From Gelidibacter sp039916245 (lineage in GTDB: Bacteria; Bacteroidota; Bacteroidia; Flavobacteriales; Flavobacteriaceae), in NCBI RefSeq assembly GCF_039916245.1, contig NZ_JBDSLS010000114.1, positions 1-5,555 on the forward strand: DNA of 5,555 nucleotides. Reading direction: 5' to 3'. How positions within the stretch are numbered: position 1 is the first letter of the stretch; each line of letters opens with the position of its first letter. Below, in pieces: positions 1 through 5,418 of the stretch. The notes under the pieces were generated by a model, which was not told the DNA's origin, made no database searches, and was given only the letters and a program-made list of their open reading frames with translations. Both the position numbers and the translations under genes were made by a program.

Positions 1-122
1 ACCGCTTTTGAACCCATGGCTGAATTCAAAAAGTTTACCGCATCATTGCTCACCCCAACCACCAAATCAGCAACCGCTAAAATGGCCAAGGCAATCATCA
101 TGTAAAAATAAATATTATCCAT
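1..122 (-). CDS. Inorganic phosphate transporter, PiT family (N-terminal 40 codons, runs off left edge)
   Basis: The reverse complement from ATG at 122 gives an open frame to the window edge. It starts with a hydrophobic segment (about residues 4-20), followed by GVSNDAVNFLNSAMGSKA at about residues 23-40. This is the flavobacterial form of the PiT N-terminal signature (GxNDxxN, Pfam PHO4), in which the Asn-Asp pair lies in the first transport repeat. PiT proteins are inner-membrane symporters that bring in inorganic phosphate with a cation. The gene lies 70 nt downstream of an OprO/P-type porin on the same strand, which fits a paired outer/inner membrane phosphate route. Only the first transmembrane helix is visible, so total length and any C-terminal regulatory domain cannot be judged. 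The start is chosen because it gives the usual short N-terminus before helix 1. The family call rests on recalled family sequences, not on a search. Confidence 0.85.
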   Translation of the reverse strand, partial: MDNIYFYMMIALAILAVADLVVGVSNDAVNFLNSAMGSKA

Positions 123-126
123 AAGT

Positions 127-138
127 TAGTTTAAACTA
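127..138. repeat. 12-bp perfect palindrome just before the PiT start
   Basis: TAGTTTAAACTA is a perfect self-complementary 12-mer ending 5 nt before the PiT start codon. It would lie in the mRNA leader. In AT-rich DNA such a palindrome can arise by chance, so no function is assigned. Confidence 0.3.
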
Positions 139-143
139 GTTTG

Positions 144-187
144 CAAATATCCTTACAGTTTTCAAGAGCAATGTTACCGCAATGTTA
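144..187 (-). promoter_or_regulatory. Candidate PiT promoter with Pho-box-like 9-bp direct repeats
   Basis: On the minus strand the 9-mer TAACATTGC occurs twice (187-179 and 176-168), with starts 11 bp apart. A -7-like box GATATTTG (151-144, 7 of 8 matches to TAnnTTTG) lies 17 bp after the TTG contained in the second repeat copy. The layout TTAACA-N5-gTAACA resembles PhoP/PhoB boxes, which are tandem 11-bp-spaced half-sites overlapping the -35 region. An internal, phosphate-starvation-activated promoter for the transporter is inferred. The repeat begins 5 bp past the porin stop codon. The repeat is seen directly; the regulator is inferred. Confidence 0.45.
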
Positions 188-192
188 ATTTT

Positions 193-1395
193 TTAAAAAT
201 CGATGGCAAATTGCAGTCGCCACATGAGTTGATCGCTTGATGTATTCATCGCTAAATAGCTCATATCGGTTTGAACTTTCAATTTATGGCCTAAAATATA
301 TCTCGAAACCCCTAAGGTGTACTGGTTTTCAAGATCTCTTCCCGTAATAACTTGGTCAAATGCGATGTTGGTAAATCTTGCTGAAACTTCCCAATTGTTT
401 ACAAATAGGTAACCTGCCTGAAGATTCAGCCCTTTTCCTATATTAACCTCATCTCCTGTAAGCGAACCATCAGAATTTTTAGCGAATGGATCAGAAGCGG
501 TTCTGTGAGCATATTCGCCCATAAAAGAGAGTCCTTGGTACTTAAACATGGCATCCACGACCAAAGTAGAAATATTACTTTTATGAAGACCGGTATCCGT
601 AACCATATAAGCACCTTGATTACTCCGCGTTTTAACCGCATCGTTATTGAAGTCATAACTAATAGCTAAAGCCAGCTTTGGAGTGCTTTCTCTATAGACA
701 TCACCACCAACATAATCACCTTTTTTAGTAAATTCACCAAATGGAAGCACTTCAAGTTGAGAGGTATATTGAAAACCGCCGAGATTACCAGTTGTAACAT
801 TTCGGCCTTCACCTTGAGATAAAGCAAAAGCTTCCTTAACAATAAACTTCTCAGAAAACTTAAAATGATGTCTTAATTGAATTCCAAGATCTCTATCAAT
901 CGTAAAATTACTATCTAATAGTGAGCGATCAACAAACTGAAGATTAGTTGATGAAATGACATGCTCCCTATTGCCTGGAAGTTTAGTTTGACCAAACCAC
1001 AATTCGAAGTTGTCATAAAAATTCCATTTCATGACCGCATCCAAAATATAGCGAGGCGCATTGGAGGTATATACGGAAGCTCCAGACATATCTCTATTAG
1101 AAAGTCCGAGTGCTATTTTATAAGTTAATTTGGGCGAGTAGGCAAATCCATCCAATTTTAGGCGGGCTCTTCGGATCAAAAAATTAGATTCTACATCCGA
1201 AAAACTGCTGTTCTGTTCCTCCCATTGTGCCATGCCTTGAAATTGGAGTTGAAATCCGACTTTCATTGCCCAGGTACTATCTTTTCCCTTGAGATTAATG
1301 AGCCCGTTTCCAAACTTGGGAGCATCCGTTTCTTGTGCATAAATAACTGAAAAGACAGAAAAGCACAATAATATTAGTACGAGTTGAAGTTTCAT
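193..1395 (-). CDS. Outer-membrane porin, phosphate-selective porin O/P family
   Basis: This 400-residue protein is predicted to form a beta-barrel channel in the outer membrane that favours anions such as phosphate or polyphosphate (OprO/OprP family, Pfam Porin_O_P). A typical signal peptide is visible: Lys2, a hydrophobic stretch at residues 3-19 and a likely SPase I site after Ala20. Cys11 is not in a lipobox, so it is not a lipoprotein. The mature part alternates polar and aromatic residues as in beta strands, with FQLQFQG near residue 50 and FLIRRARLKLDGFAY near residues 72-86, which is typical of the family's N-terminal barrel region. It ends in a terminal Phe within a last-strand pattern (LQFAIDF), the usual outer-membrane insertion signal. 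Length fits the family (about 380-450). The PiT transporter gene follows 70 nt downstream, which supports a phosphate role. Specificity for phosphate is inferred from family and context, since some members transport other anions or pyrophosphate. Confidence 0.88.
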   Translation of the reverse strand: MKLQLVLILLCFSVFSVIYAQETDAPKFGNGLINLKGKDSTWAMKVGFQLQFQGMAQWEEQNSSFSDVESNFLIRRARLKLDGFAYSPKLTYKIALGLSNRDMSGASVYTSNAPRYILDAVMKWNFYDNFELWFGQTKLPGNREHVISSTNLQFVDRSLLDSNFTIDRDLGIQLRHHFKFSEKFIVKEAFALSQGEGRNVTTGNLGGFQYTSQLEVLPFGEFTKKGDYVGGDVYRESTPKLALAISYDFNNDAVKTRSNQGAYMVTDTGLHKSNISTLVVDAMFKYQGLSFMGEYAHRTASDPFAKNSDGSLTGDEVNIGKGLNLQAGYLFVNNWEVSARFTNIAFDQVITGRDLENQYTLGVSRYILGHKLKVQTDMSYLAMNTSSDQLMWRLQFAIDF

Positions 1396-1424
1396 GATCT
1401 GTATAGTTCGTATGCAAAGAACTG

Positions 1425-1451
1425 ACTTTAATATTTCTTAAACATTAAAGT
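1425..1451. promoter_or_regulatory. 27-bp near-perfect inverted repeat upstream of the porin
   Basis: On the plus strand the arms are ACTTTAATATTT (1425-1436) and AAACATTAAAGT (1440-1451), separated by CTT. Eleven of 12 positions pair. It lies 30-56 bp upstream of the porin ATG. No convincing TTG/TAnnTTTG promoter pair is visible there, so a factor binding this palindrome may drive or repress the porin. The stem is nearly all A/T and has no GC core, so an operator is more likely than a terminator. Confidence 0.45.
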
Positions 1452-1524
1452 TTTTAAAATAATTATAGACGATTAGATTCTATGATAGAATAAATATGCA
1501 CCAGAACTTATTATTTCTCACATC

Positions 1525-1549
1525 AAAAACTGGTAGATAAAATCCAGTT
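1525..1549 (-). terminator. Possible intrinsic terminator of pth
   Basis: Read on the minus strand, AACTGG (1549-1544) pairs with CCAGTT (1533-1528) around a 10-nt loop. The 3' arm runs directly into a five-T run (1529-1525). The 5' arm overlaps the pth TAA stop codon (1550-1548). The stem is short (6 bp) with a wide loop, so termination may be partial and some read-through into the porin is possible. Confidence 0.5.
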
Positions 1550-2180
1550 ATTGCCCATTAAACGTATTCATGGTAATATTGATACCCGCCGTTCCAAAGG
1601 ATTTTATAAGCTCAATGGATTTGTCCAGACGTTCTGCTAATTTTGATTCTTCTTCAGGCGTCCATTCTCCCAAAACATAATCAACTTGCCTTCCTTTACT
1701 AAAGGCGTCGCTAATCCCAAACCTGAAACGATTGTAGTTGGTGGTTTGCAATTTATCCTGTGTATCCTTTAATCCGTTGTGGCCACCGTCACTGCCTTTC
1801 GTTTTTAGACGAATGGTTCCAAAAGGCAAATTCAAATCATCGGTAATGACCAATAAGTTTTCGAGAGGAATATTCTCTTTGGTCATCCAGTATTGGATGG
1901 CCTTCCCACTCAAATTCATATAGGTATTGGGTTTTATTAAAATAAACTGTCGCCCTTTAAATTTATAGACCGTGACGTCTGCTAGTTTCTGGGTTTCAAA
2001 ACTTAAATCTTCCTTTTTCGCTAAATGATCTAAGATTTTAAAACCAATATTATGGCGCGTATTGGCATATTCACTACCAATATTACCTAAACCTACAATG
2101 AGATATTTTTTCATAATGTCTTCTTCAACCAGCGTTGAGTTTTTTGAAAATTTAAAAAGAGAGTTTAAAAACCTCAGCAT
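1548..2180 (-). CDS. pth: Peptidyl-tRNA hydrolase (aminoacyl-tRNA hydrolase)
   Basis: Pth cleaves the ester bond of peptidyl-tRNAs that drop off ribosomes, recycling tRNA in the cytoplasm. All family landmarks are present (210-residue numbering): the VGLGNIG loop at 29-35 with Asn33, the TRHNIGF motif with catalytic His43 (E. coli His20), KPNTYMNLSG with Asn89, TDDLNLPFG with catalytic-base Asp114, GSDGGHNGL at 129-137 with Asn135, and RFGI near 153. The core starts at Met23 (ATG at 2114), which would give 188 residues, close to the family norm of 185-195. The longer start at 2180 adds 22 residues rich in Phe, Lys and Ser. I kept the longer frame because I recall similar extensions in flavobacterial homologues, but 2114 is a real alternative and has a purine-rich GAAGAAGA stretch just before it. 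The gene has its own promoter at 2273-2304, downstream of the rplY terminator. Confidence 0.95.
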   Translation of the reverse strand: MLRFLNSLFKFSKNSTLVEEDIMKKYLIVGLGNIGSEYANTRHNIGFKILDHLAKKEDLSFETQKLADVTVYKFKGRQFILIKPNTYMNLSGKAIQYWMTKENIPLENLLVITDDLNLPFGTIRLKTKGSDGGHNGLKDTQDKLQTTNYNRFRFGISDAFSKGRQVDYVLGEWTPEEESKLAERLDKSIELIKSFGTAGINITMNTFNGQ

Positions 2181-2272
2181 ACACGAAATATTTTATGGCA
2201 TTTCTTAAAGCGAAATAACAATGATTTCTTTGAAAATATAAGAATTATCCTCACAAATGATTTGGTGCAGGG
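2181..2272 (-). other. Untranslated leader of pth
   Basis: About 85 nt separate the expected transcription start (near 2266) from the ATG at 2180, or about 150 nt if translation starts at 2114. I see no riboswitch-like fold, no short ORF and no Shine-Dalgarno sequence in it. It is plain AT-rich sequence. Confidence 0.4.
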
Positions 2273-2304
2273 CAAAAATAAAAGGAATTAAACCCCAGTG
2301 CAAA
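2273..2304 (-). promoter_or_regulatory. Bacteroidota-type promoter for pth
   Basis: On the minus strand TTTG (2304-2301), 20 bp, then TATTTTTG (2280-2273) match the Bacteroidota housekeeping promoter (-33 TTTG, -7 TAnnTTTG) at all fixed positions and with usual spacing. It lies downstream of the rplY terminator and about 90 bp upstream of the pth start. This makes pth a separate transcription unit from prs-rplY. Confidence 0.7.
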
Positions 2305-2405
2305 CCTTAGACCTAGAAAGTTGAGATTTCAAGAAAAAGCGGATGAGTGGAACTATCATTTTTGACTGCGTCGTTTACAACTTATCAAAACTGAGTTTCA
2401 TTAAT

Positions 2406-2438
2406 AAAAAAAAGCATCCTGAATACACAGAATGCTTT
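2406..2438 (-). terminator. Strong intrinsic terminator after rplY
   Basis: Read on the minus strand, an 11-bp stem (AAAGCATTCTG with CAGGATGCTTT, one G-U pair) closes a 6-nt loop and is followed by a run of eight T (2413-2406, the first three shared with the stem). It starts 23 nt after the rplY stop codon. It should end the prs-rplY transcript before pth. Confidence 0.88.
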
Positions 2439-2460
2439 AAAATATATGATGAAGCAAGAT

Positions 2461-3096
2461 TTACTCTTGACCTTCTGAAGTTGCTTCTGCAGCTGCTTCC
2501 GCTCCTCCTTCTAGTTCTTCTTCTTCCTCTGAATCAAATTCAGCAACACTTGCTCTAGAACGTCTCACTTGACAAACTACAGTATTGTCTGGGTGTAAGA
2601 AAGTAAAATCTGGATTAGGCAATTCAGTAATATACATTTTACTTCCAATTCTTAAAGGTGTAATATCAACCTCAATAAAATCAGGTAAGTTTGCAGGAAT
2701 TGCTTTTACTTTAAGGTGACGTTGGTTTTTACGTAACACACCACCATTTAATACTCCTCTAGAAGATCCGATGAAATTAACAGGGATTTCCATAGTAATT
2801 TCTTTATCGTCAAATAACTGATAGAAATCTATGTGTAAGATTCTGTCTGTTACTGGGTGAAATTGGATGTCTTGCATAATTGCATTAAGCGACGCTCCGT
2901 TTTCTAAGGCAATCACAACTGTATGCGCATTTGGCGTATAAACCAGTTTAGAAAAAGCCAATTCAGGTGCTGAGAAATGCACTGCTTTGTCTCCTCCGTA
3001 TAGTACGCAAGGAACCTGGCCAGCATTACGTAAGGCTTTTGTTGCTTTCTTGCCTACGCTTTCTCTTGGAGATCCATTGATTGTAATTGATTTCAT
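2461..3096 (-). CDS. rplY: 50S ribosomal protein L25, CTC/TL5 long form
   Basis: L25 binds 5S rRNA in the large ribosomal subunit. The protein has the two-domain CTC/TL5 layout. The N-terminal 5S-binding domain spans about residues 1-92, with KALRNAGQVPCVLYGG at 20-35 and QDIQFHPVTDRILHIDFYQL at 75-94. A C-terminal beta domain spans about 98-178 (EIPVNFIGSSRGV, then IEVDITPLRIGSKMYITEL). After residue 186 comes a low-complexity acidic tail (five Glu in a row, then Ala/Glu repeats) ending in GQE, common in Bacteroidota homologues. At 211 residues it fits the long form (about 185-220), not the roughly 94-residue E. coli RplY. It lies 88 nt after prs on the same strand, the order also seen in Bacillus, where the homologue Ctc is a general stress protein. 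Its leader (3097-3142) is almost pure A/T with repeated TAATAA/TAAATAAT and no Shine-Dalgarno sequence. Confidence 0.95.
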   Translation of the reverse strand: MKSITINGSPRESVGKKATKALRNAGQVPCVLYGGDKAVHFSAPELAFSKLVYTPNAHTVVIALENGASLNAIMQDIQFHPVTDRILHIDFYQLFDDKEITMEIPVNFIGSSRGVLNGGVLRKNQRHLKVKAIPANLPDFIEVDITPLRIGSKMYITELPNPDFTFLHPDNTVVCQVRRSRASVAEFDSEEEEELEGGAEAAAEATSEGQE

Positions 3097-3142
3097 TTTT
3101 GAAAATTATTTATTAATTATTACTATTATTTATTATTGTTAA

Positions 3143-3181
3143 TCCCACTCTCTCCTTTCCTTTGGGAAGGTCGGGATGGGA
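3143..3181. repeat. GC-rich intergenic hairpin, likely a dispersed repeat element
   Basis: In an otherwise very AT-rich gap, this block has TCCCA (3143-3147) pairing with TGGGA (3177-3181) outside. Inside, CCTTTCC (3154-3160) pairs with GGGAAGG (3164-3170) around a TTT loop. The plus-strand transcript folds better: one inner pair is U-G, and it is a C-A mismatch on the minus strand. The arms between also form U-G/C-G pairs only in the plus sense. It starts 3 nt after the prs stop and has no T-run on the minus strand, so it is not a classical terminator. I recall similar CCTTTCC/GGGAAGG/GGGATGGG blocks in intergenic regions of flavobacterial genomes, but only one copy is in this window. Confidence 0.5.
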
Positions 3182-3184
3182 CTA

Positions 3185-4126
3185 CTACATTAAAAACTTA
3201 GAGCTGATCGATTTATTGTAATGTACGTTGTGCATTACCTCAGCAAATAACTCAGCACAGCTGAGAACTCTAATCTTATCGCTTTTTTGTTTTAAAGGAA
3301 TTGAATCGGTAACGATTAGTTCTTGCAATTTTGAGTTTTCCAAGCGTTCATAAGCATTCCCCGATAAAATAGGGTGCGTACAAATAGCTCTAACGCTCAA
3401 GGCGCCACGTTCCATCATCAAATCGGCAGCAGCGGTCAATGTTCCGGCGGTATCCACCATATCATCTACCAAAACCACGTTTTTACCTTTGACATCGCCA
3501 ATCAATTCCATATGTGAAATGACATTGGCTTTTTCACGTTGCTTGTAGCAAATCACGACATCACTTTCCATAGCTCTTGAATAGGCATAGGCTCTTTTAG
3601 AACCGCCCATATCAGGAGAAGCAATGGTCAAGTTTTCGAGATTCAAACTTCTCAAATAAGGTAAAAACACGGTAGATGCAAATAAATGATCTACTGGTTT
3701 TTCAAAGAACCCCTGAATTTGATCCGCATGTAAATCCATAGTGATAATACGGGTTGCTCCAGCTGCTTCCAGCATTTTCGCTACTAATTTAGCAGCAATC
3801 GGCACTCTTGGCTTATCTTTTCTATCCTGTCTTGCCCAACCAAAATAAGGTAGCACTGCAGTAATATGTCTCGCTGAAGCACGCTTTGCAGCATCAATCA
3901 TCAATAACATTTCCATCAAATGTTCAGGGCCAGGATGTGTTGATCCAATGATAAAAATACGCGTCCCTCTGATGGACTCTTCGTAAGAAGGCTGAAACTC
4001 ACCATCACTATACGTGGAGGTAATGACATTTCCCAAAGACACACCAAAGGTCTTTGCTATTTTCTCAGCAAGTTCTGTGCTCTGTGAGCATGCAAAAATT
4101 TTGGCTTCTGGAACAAAGTTAGGCAT
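3185..4126 (-). CDS. prs: Ribose-phosphate pyrophosphokinase (PRPP synthetase), class I
   Basis: Prs transfers pyrophosphate from ATP to ribose 5-phosphate, making PRPP for purine, pyrimidine, NAD, histidine and tryptophan synthesis in the cytoplasm. Visible motifs are SDGE at 40-43, the catalytic loop region YFGWARQDRKDKPR at 94-107, the metal and ATP site MDLHADQIQGFF at 130-141 with His133, the catalytic Lys195/Arg197 pair in YKQREKANV (E. coli Lys194/Arg196), and the PRPP-binding loop VLVDDMVDTAGTLT at 218-231 with Asp221, Asp222 and Asp225. At 313 residues it matches class I enzymes (about 310-320). The start gives the usual short N-terminus before the first beta strand (KIFACSQS, where most homologues have a Ser/Gly-rich loop). 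It is first in a likely prs-rplY transcript and diverges from tRNA-Leu with 155 bp between them. The last codons lie just before the hairpin element at 3143-3181. Confidence 0.97.
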   Translation of the reverse strand: MPNFVPEAKIFACSQSTELAEKIAKTFGVSLGNVITSTYSDGEFQPSYEESIRGTRIFIIGSTHPGPEHLMEMLLMIDAAKRASARHITAVLPYFGWARQDRKDKPRVPIAAKLVAKMLEAAGATRIITMDLHADQIQGFFEKPVDHLFASTVFLPYLRSLNLENLTIASPDMGGSKRAYAYSRAMESDVVICYKQREKANVISHMELIGDVKGKNVVLVDDMVDTAGTLTAAADLMMERGALSVRAICTHPILSGNAYERLENSKLQELIVTDSIPLKQKSDKIRVLSCAELFAEVMHNVHYNKSISSKFLM

Positions 4127-4178
4127 CGGTAAAAGATTGTTTTATAACGAATTAATGCTCGTTTTATTTAACAGGCTG

Positions 4179-4186
4179 CAAATTTA
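4179..4186 (-). promoter_or_regulatory. -7 element of the prs promoter
   Basis: TAAATTTG on the minus strand is a perfect TAnnTTTG match, placing the transcription start about 45 nt before the prs ATG. No TTG is found 17-21 bp upstream, where only T-rich sequence is present. The -33 element is therefore weak or replaced by an activator. Confidence 0.55.
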
Positions 4187-4230
4187 AACATTTATTTGGA
4201 CAGAAAAAGTATAAAAGTGAGATATTTTAG

Positions 4231-4260
4231 TTGTTTGTAGAAAAATATTTTATAGTTTTG
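4231..4260 (+). promoter_or_regulatory. Promoter of tRNA-Leu
   Basis: TTG (4231-4233), 19 bp, then TAGTTTTG (4253-4260) match the Bacteroidota promoter consensus fully. The expected transcription start near 4267 leaves a short 5' leader of about 15 nt before the tRNA, a normal arrangement for a single tRNA gene. Confidence 0.7.
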
Positions 4261-4281
4261 CAGTCTTATTACCGAATACAT

Positions 4282-4363
4282 GCTCAAGTGGTGGAATTGG
4301 TAGACACGTTGGATTCAAAATCCAATGTCGCGAGACGTGTGGGTTCGATTCCCACCTTGAGTA
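4282..4363 (+). tRNA. tRNA-Leu (anticodon CAA)
   Basis: The 82-nt sequence folds as a class II tRNA. The acceptor GCTCAAG pairs with CTTGAGT (first pair G-U), with discriminator A at 4363. The D arm contains GTGGAATTGGTAGAC. The anticodon stem TTGGA/TCCAA encloses a loop with CAA at 4316-4318, which reads UUG Leu codons. A long variable arm at about 4326-4338 and the T arm GTGGG-TTCGATT-CCCAC follow. The long variable arm and length fit Leu. The 3' CCA is not encoded (the next bases are CAAA), so it must be added by the CCA-adding enzyme. Confidence 0.97.
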
Positions 4364-4365
4364 CA

Positions 4366-4400
4366 AAAGGCTTCAACAGAAATGTTGGAGCCTTTTTTTT
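4366..4400 (+). terminator. Strong intrinsic terminator of tRNA-Leu, possibly bidirectional
   Basis: A 13-bp stem (4366-4378 with 4383-4395, one U-G pair) is closed by a GAAA tetraloop and followed by eight T (4393-4400). It starts 2 nt after the tRNA. On the minus strand the same stem has one A-C mismatch and a four-T run. It could also stop transcripts of the convergent regulator gene, whose stop codon is 33 nt away. Confidence 0.92.
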
Positions 4401-4432
4401 ATTTACATGAGCAACGACGCAAATTCTTCATT

Positions 4433-5338
4433 TTATGCGATTTGATAAGCCTTAAAGGCATTCTCTAGCTCCTTATTGATATCATCTCTGACAAAATCAG
4501 GCTCTAAAACCTCCACCAAGCTTCCATATTTCAACAATTGCTGCTTCAGCTCAAAATTGTAGCTCACAAATAATTTAATGGTGTAAAAACCGTCTAAACC
4601 ATCGGCGACCTCTTCTTGTGAGCGGTGCAGCTTCAAGGATTCCAAATAAGGCTTCTGGCTGGCATGAAAACGCAGAACCATGCGTGTCGGTTTATGATCA
4701 CTAAAATTTAAACCAATAGTATGAGATAGTTTTTTGTTAGCTTCTTCCGTTTTGTTTTTAAAAGATGGCTTATCTAAAACTTTTAAATCTGCGAGTCTAT
4801 CGAGGCCAAACACCCGAAAACCTTGATCATTTTCTCCTACGACATACCATCTGTTTTGATATTCTTTAAGTAAATGCGGTTTTATAGCATGAGTCTTGAC
4901 ATCTTTTCTATTGGTATGATAAAAACTGGTGTGCTGAAAACTAATTTCTTTACGGTTTTTAATCGCTTCCAAAATAACATCAAAATATTGGAAATTCTTA
5001 ACCAAACTGGTTTCATCCAAGGACAGATATTTATGGGTCTCTTTCTCTAAAGTGACGCTTTTATTGAGCAAGTTTGATAAGGCAATCCGTTTGAAGAGAT
5101 TGGTTAAGAAAGAAAATTCTTCTGTGTTTTCTACTTCTAACTTATAACCTTTGGTTTTGACGTTGTGAATTTTAAATCCAAGGTCAACCAAAAATTTATA
5201 ATCTCTATTTAAGGAAGAGGTCGAAAAATTTAAGCCTTCCCTTTTCAGCGCAGTTTCTATTTGCTCCCAAGTTACCAAGCCACCATCCTGTGACAAGAGC
5301 TCCAAAAAAACTAAATACCGCCGAATGTCTTTACTCAT
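4433..5338 (-). CDS. WYL-domain transcriptional regulator with N-terminal winged helix-turn-helix
   Basis: This 301-residue cytoplasmic DNA-binding protein has the YafY/CapW-like layout. A winged helix-turn-helix lies at about residues 5-70, where SSLNRDYKFLVDLGFKI at 41-57 corresponds to the recognition helix and following turn (typical pattern RTIxRDLxxLxxxG). A WYL domain lies at about 118-190, with P154 and the core RWYVVG at 163-168 followed by FRVFGLDRL at 174-182. A C-terminal WCX-type dimerisation domain lies at about 216-296, with LLKYGSLVEVLEP at 268-280. WYL domains sense ligands, in some cases nucleic-acid fragments or nucleotides. Relatives control SOS-like responses, anti-phage systems and other accessory operons. 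The gene is divergent from a small ORF with an 80-bp gap that carries a perfect inverted repeat, a layout typical of an autoregulated local regulator. The target and ligand cannot be read from the sequence. Confidence 0.9.
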   Translation of the reverse strand: MSKDIRRYLVFLELLSQDGGLVTWEQIETALKREGLNFSTSSLNRDYKFLVDLGFKIHNVKTKGYKLEVENTEEFSFLTNLFKRIALSNLLNKSVTLEKETHKYLSLDETSLVKNFQYFDVILEAIKNRKEISFQHTSFYHTNRKDVKTHAIKPHLLKEYQNRWYVVGENDQGFRVFGLDRLADLKVLDKPSFKNKTEEANKKLSHTIGLNFSDHKPTRMVLRFHASQKPYLESLKLHRSQEEVADGLDGFYTIKLFVSYNFELKQQLLKYGSLVEVLEPDFVRDDINKELENAFKAYQIA

Positions 5339-5355
5339 AATTATTGATTTTTTTA

Positions 5356-5376
5356 CTTTCCCATTATCTGGGAAAG
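5356..5376. promoter_or_regulatory. Perfect 8-5-8 inverted repeat, probable operator of the WYL regulator
   Basis: CTTTCCCA (5356-5363) and TGGGAAAG (5369-5376) are exact inverted repeats separated by TTATC. This is the most symmetric site in the window and lies in the gap between the divergent regulator and small ORF. It covers the -33 position of the rightward promoter and overlaps the candidate -7 box of the leftward one. As a dimeric winged-helix protein, the WYL regulator could bind it and control both genes. The repeat is seen directly; the binding is inferred. Confidence 0.65.
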
Positions 5377-5402
5377 CTACAGATTAACTTTGTTTCAAAC
5401 AA
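5372..5402 (-). promoter_or_regulatory. Candidate promoter of the WYL regulator
   Basis: On the minus strand TTG (5402-5400), 20 bp, then TAGCTTTC (5379-5372) match the consensus except for the last base of the -7 box. The -7 box shares 5 bp with the right arm of the inverted repeat at 5356-5376, which would allow autorepression. Confidence 0.4.
5385..5392 (+). promoter_or_regulatory. -7 element for the divergent small ORF
   Basis: TAACTTTG matches TAnnTTTG exactly and places transcription start near 5399, about 20 nt before the ATG at 5419. The -33 region (about 5362-5365) has no TTG and is occupied by the left arm of the inverted repeat. Expression may therefore depend on, or be blocked by, a factor bound there. 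Confidence 0.55.
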
Positions 5403-5418
5403 TAAAAAACAATGCCTT

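Noticed and set aside
438..656. 72-codon minus-strand ORF inside the porin
   Set aside because: It overlaps the well-supported porin in another frame, and its translation shows no family motif and no start signal.
1738..1923. 61-codon plus-strand ORF antisense to pth
   Set aside because: It lies entirely within the conserved pth catalytic region, has no promoter, and reads as a shadow of the opposite strand.
2343..2558. 71-codon plus-strand ORF across the rplY terminator and tail
   Set aside because: Its Leu-rich end is the antisense of the low-complexity acidic L25 tail, and it runs through the terminator stem. No promoter or family resemblance is seen.
4361..4370. Missing CCA at the tRNA 3' end taken as damage
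   Set aside because: Many bacterial tRNA genes, including those of Bacteroidota, do not encode CCA. The cloverleaf is intact.
5389..5400. TTTG-TTT-CAAA small inverted repeat in the divergent gap
   Set aside because: The arms are only 4 bp and are part of the -7 box. This is expected by chance in AT-rich DNA.
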